Shown here: one piece after another, positions 21,401 through 23,489 of the stretch
Layout: the number at the start of each line of letters is the position of its first letter
How positions within the stretch are numbered: position 1 is the stretch's first letter
Origin: Amphimedon queenslandica
Lineage: Eukaryota; Porifera; Demospongiae; Haplosclerida; Niphatidae
Assembly: GCF_000090795.2 (NCBI RefSeq)
Contig: NW_003546297.1
Location: 31,238-54,726, forward strand
DNA: 23,489 nucleotides
Direction: 5' to 3'
Notes under the pieces: model-generated
Told to the model about the DNA's origin: nothing
Database searches by the model: none
Seen by the model: only the letters and a program-made list of their open reading frames with translations
Position numbers and translations under genes: made by a program

Positions 21401-22928
21401 TGCTAACCCTAACATCAGTGAGTTGTAATGGGACTAGACATTTTTTGCAAATACAACATAATCATGACTATGACATGTTAGGCCTAATCCTTGGGGAAAT
21501 AAAATTTGGGATTTTACATGTACATGTACATTTTGTTGCTGTACATGTACATGTACATGTACTCTAATTCTAAATGTATTTTTCTCTTTCTTTATCAGAG
21601 AATAAAAATGATCAGACTCCATTGGATATTGCTGAAGAGAAGAAGTTTGATGATTGCATTGAACTGGTGAGTCATTAATGTCACCACACGCACACACACA
21701 CACACGCAGTCACGCACACATGCACACACACACACACACACACACACTGTATTGCTTTTATCTTCTAAACATCCTTCACCTGTCTTCTCTCATTTCATTC
21801 TCCTTCACCACATTTTCTTTCTTTACTTGATCCTCTCTCTCACTCTTTTTTCCTATTTTTTCCTCCCTCACTCCCCCCTCTCTCTCCCTCCCCCTTTCTC
21901 TCTCCTCCCTCCCTCTCTCTCTCCCTCCCTCACTCTCTCTCCCTCCTCCTCTCTCCCTCCCTCCACCCCTCTCTCTCCTCCCTCCCCCTCTCTCTCCTCC
22001 CTCCCCCTCTCTCTCCTCCCTCCCTCTCTCACTCAGTTGCAAGATGCCTCCAAAAAGAAATACTCAAAATGTGAGCACATTGATATAGACTGGGGAGTGA
22101 GTAATGGAGACTGTGAGAATGAGTCCATCTATCAGACTCCAGTTGACTTGGGTCACGGGTCAGGTAATGGCGGAATGAAACGAAGTGAGACAGAAGATAA
22201 CATAGTTGGAGGTGGAGTCGGAAACGGATCAATGGAGAAGAATTTGGGTCTACCATTATTATCTACTGGTTAGTATGTACATGTACATGTACATGTGCAT
22301 GTACATGTAAATTTCTCAGTATACGTAGGCGATGCCTCATTTAGAGATTAATTTGATTTTAAAATTGTCATGTAAAATAATGTACATGTACATGTTCAGT
22401 ATACTGTAATTCGCCAGTTTTGGAGCAACTTTAAAAATATTTTCGGAAAAAATTTAAATTTATTATTTCCCCCTAAAATTAATTTTATAATACATGTACA
22501 TGTACATGTATATGTACCTTACATACAGTATGTACATGCATGTACATGCATGTACATGCATCATTACAGTTTCCATCATGGGCTCCTGATAATACTTATA
22601 CTTTTGTTTAGGCGGGCTATCCAGTGCTTCTCCCAGACTAGCGTCAAGAGGTCATTCTCCGAGGAGACCATTGTCACAGTTGATTGATGTCAGAGGTAAA
22701 GGAGGAGGAGATGGAGGAACCAAACAACCTTTTGTTCCTCAGCAACCTAATCTCTATCCTCCTCCTTCTGAGCCTGCCCCTCCCCCACCCCTTCGTACTG
22801 TCTCTCGTGAAACAAACCCACTACCATTGAGGTAAAGGAGAATTGAACTTTGCATTACAAAAACACAATGTGATATATCCAATGCATGCAAATCATGTAC
22901 ACATGTGGACTGTCTCTACTCTCTCTCT

Positions 22929-22965
<37 letters not shown>

Positions 22966-23489
22966 CAGTCCTACTAGTGTTCCTGTTGTTCCTAAAAGAA
23001 AGAAAAGACAAACTATGATGGGCCCAGCACCTGTTGAAGAAGAAGGACCAAAATTGGTAAGAATACCAATGTATATGTACTCCTTAATGTACTCTCTTTC
23101 TTCTCTCTAGCCCCCCTCCACTCCTCCCCCAGTTCCAACAACTACAGTCGTAGTAGAAGCAATTTATAACTGTGTACCAGATAGACCTGATGAGCTTGCC
23201 TTTAGCGAAGGAGACAAAATCGTTGTAGTCACAAAACTAAATAAGGATTGGTGGGTAAGTGGTTAGTACTACTCTCTCTCCTTTTTTCTCATGAATATCT
23301 CTTTTTTGCTATTACATTGCAACTCTTTTTTGCTGCATTCATGATATGCAAAGTTTACAATACATGTGCATTGTACACTTTGTAAATCCTTTTTGCTATC
23401 ATGTTCATGACATTACATACATAGATGTGTACCTATAACTCCATTAATCCTTTCCCTTTTTATTTCCCTTTACAGAGAGGCTATATATT
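15444..23489 (+). CDS. ASAP1: ASAP-family ArfGAP (BAR-PH-ArfGAP-ANK-SH3), 24 exons seen, 3' end off window
   Basis: Exons: 15444-15593, 15703-15775, 15904-15984, 16310-16344, 16586-16612, 16702-16767, 16818-16952, 17263-17316, 17378-17466, 17592-17667, 18321-18569, 18828-18924, 19999-20047, 20099-20256, 20543-20709, 20817-20902, 20973-21105, 21177-21417, 21599-21666, 22037-22268, 22612-22831, 22969-23056, 23111-23254, 23476-23489+. About 910 residues are present. BAR domain to about 262 ([35 protein letters not shown]); PH about 309-395 (SGYLAKKPE...WPKRYCTV...[25 protein letters not shown]); ArfGAP with zinc finger CX2CX16CX2C from Cys451 and the GRHRELG arginine-finger loop; ankyrin repeats about 576-680; a proline/serine-rich linker; and an SH3 domain ([21 protein letters not shown]) cut by the window. 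It stimulates GTP hydrolysis on Arf1/5/6 at focal adhesions and podosomes in mammals. Whether it equals ASAP1, 2 or predates their split cannot be told here; the symbol is nominal. Confidence 0.94.
16409..16526 (+). repeat. CT/CA-rich low-complexity tract in ASAP intron 4
   Basis: Runs of CT with interspersed CACA and CCCT units in the intron before the 27-nt fifth exon. Long open frames over it are composition artefacts. Confidence 0.8.
16963..17019. repeat. TACATG repeat cluster in ASAP intron 7
   Basis: About 55 bp made almost entirely of TACATG/TGTACA units with single-base variants (acatatgtac, acatgcatgc). It is highly self-complementary. Confidence 0.85.
17668..18320. other. ASAP intron 10, 653 bp, mostly unexplained
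   Basis: Contains a small cluster of TATACT/AGTATA inverted words (17846-17884), a GA-rich patch (18073-18103 region) and a CT tract running into the exon 11 acceptor. On the minus strand, 18136-17924 is open for 70 codons after an ATG. I recognise no family in it and it is interrupted by the low-complexity patch. Confidence 0.4.
19058..19440. repeat. Two copies of the palindromic repeat unit in ASAP intron 12
   Basis: The same blocks as the kinase-intron array recur (gatcaaatttggatttttt, aaagttgctcc, ttcatttttataa, gatacatatacatgt-ccttatg), with a 177-bp spacing. The first palindrome is decayed (near 19096-19106). The second is perfect over 30 bp (19259-19288), longer than in the other array because GACGA/TCGTC arms extend the CCCTGTACTATAGTACAGGG core. 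A terminal half unit ends at about 19434. Confidence 0.88.
20397..20462. repeat. TACATG/TACAAG hexamer repeat in ASAP intron 14
   Basis: About 65 bp of alternating TACATG and TACAAG units, which yields long internal palindromes. It lies upstream of the exon carrying the ArfGAP zinc finger. Confidence 0.88.
20466..20548 (+). repeat. Duplicated splice-acceptor segment before the ArfGAP exon
   Basis: A 27-bp segment (attttacttacttcccat-[t/c]ag-gtaatg) occurs at 20466-20492 and again at 20522-20548 with one mismatch. The second copy holds the real CAG acceptor at 20540-20542 and the first exon bases; the first copy has TAG in the same place, giving a decoy acceptor 56 bp upstream. Confidence 0.85.
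21835..22036 (+). repeat. About 200-nt pyrimidine-rich tract before ASAP exon 20
   Basis: CT, CCCT and TCCC units with very few purines run to the CAG acceptor at 22036. Within it a unit of about 20 bp (ccctctctctcctccctccc) repeats three times near 21965-22025. A (CA)n microsatellite precedes it (21688-21746). Confidence 0.85.
22412..22462 (-). repeat. Inverted fragment of the palindromic repeat family
   Basis: Read on the minus strand this stretch in ASAP intron 20 shows aatttaaattttttccg then aaagttgctccaaa, the blocks that precede the palindrome in the intact units. The palindrome itself is missing. Confidence 0.6.
22491..22556. repeat. TACATG repeat cluster in ASAP intron 20
   Basis: Runs of TACATG and ATGCATG words, again confined to intron sequence, 55 bp before the exon 21 acceptor region begins. 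Confidence 0.8.

Noticed and set aside
21752..22273. 173-codon plus-strand open frame beginning with Ser/Leu/Pro repeats
   Set aside because: Only the part from 22037 is real (ASAP exon 20); the upstream part is translated polypyrimidine tract.
1..23489. tRNA or rRNA genes
   Set aside because: No cloverleaf A/B box pairs or conserved rRNA segments were noticed on either strand by eye; a tRNAscan run would settle it.

Overview
The window is nuclear DNA from an animal with a compact, AT-rich, intron-dense genome. Almost every coding exon is interrupted by introns of about 45-120 bp with GT..AG ends. The gene set is metazoan: a Hippo kinase with a C-terminal SARAH domain, an ASAP-type BAR-PH-ArfGAP-ANK-SH3 protein, ERICH3, EBAG9 and a THEG-repeat protein. 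The compactness and the many CATGTA-type hexamer repeats suggest an early-branching marine invertebrate, perhaps a demosponge. That placement is inference; I could not search a database.

Layout, left to right: (1) an ERICH3-like gene on the minus strand, 176-5036, with a DUF4590-type domain and a very long Glu/Ser-rich last exon. (2) An MST1/2 (Hippo) kinase gene on the minus strand, 5476-9119. (3) An AASDHPPT-like phosphopantetheinyl transferase gene on the plus strand, 9225-10766. (4) A THEG/SPMAP2-like gene on the minus strand, 10873-11978. (5) An EBAG9/RCAS1-like gene on the plus strand, 12097-13790. (6) An eEF1B-delta gene on the minus strand, 13850-15249. (7) An ASAP-family ArfGAP gene on the plus strand, from 15444 to the window end, cut inside its SH3 domain. 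I assembled exons by hand from splice signals, reading-frame phase and family similarity. All internal phases close, and the six complete products have near-usual family lengths.

From 5476 onwards the genes alternate strand, so each neighbouring pair is head-to-head (105, 118 and 194 bp between start codons) or tail-to-tail (106 and 59 bp between stop codons). The head-to-head gaps are probably bidirectional promoters. Two genes expected to act in cilia or flagella, ERICH3 and THEG, each have a sequence matching the RFX X-box just upstream. Four of the genes (STK3, EBAG9, EEF1D and ASAP1 orthologues) lie on the long arm of human chromosome 8, so this may be a piece of an ancestral animal linkage group.

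The non-coding part holds: a 207-bp TA-flanked MITE inserted exactly at a splice donor of the AASDHPPT gene; a roughly 180-bp repeat family with a palindrome of 20-30 bp at its centre, arrayed in introns of two genes with fragments in other introns; dispersed TACATG repeats in introns; and very long pure-pyrimidine tracts abutting splice acceptors. I found no prokaryotic features, CRISPR arrays, tRNA or rRNA genes.
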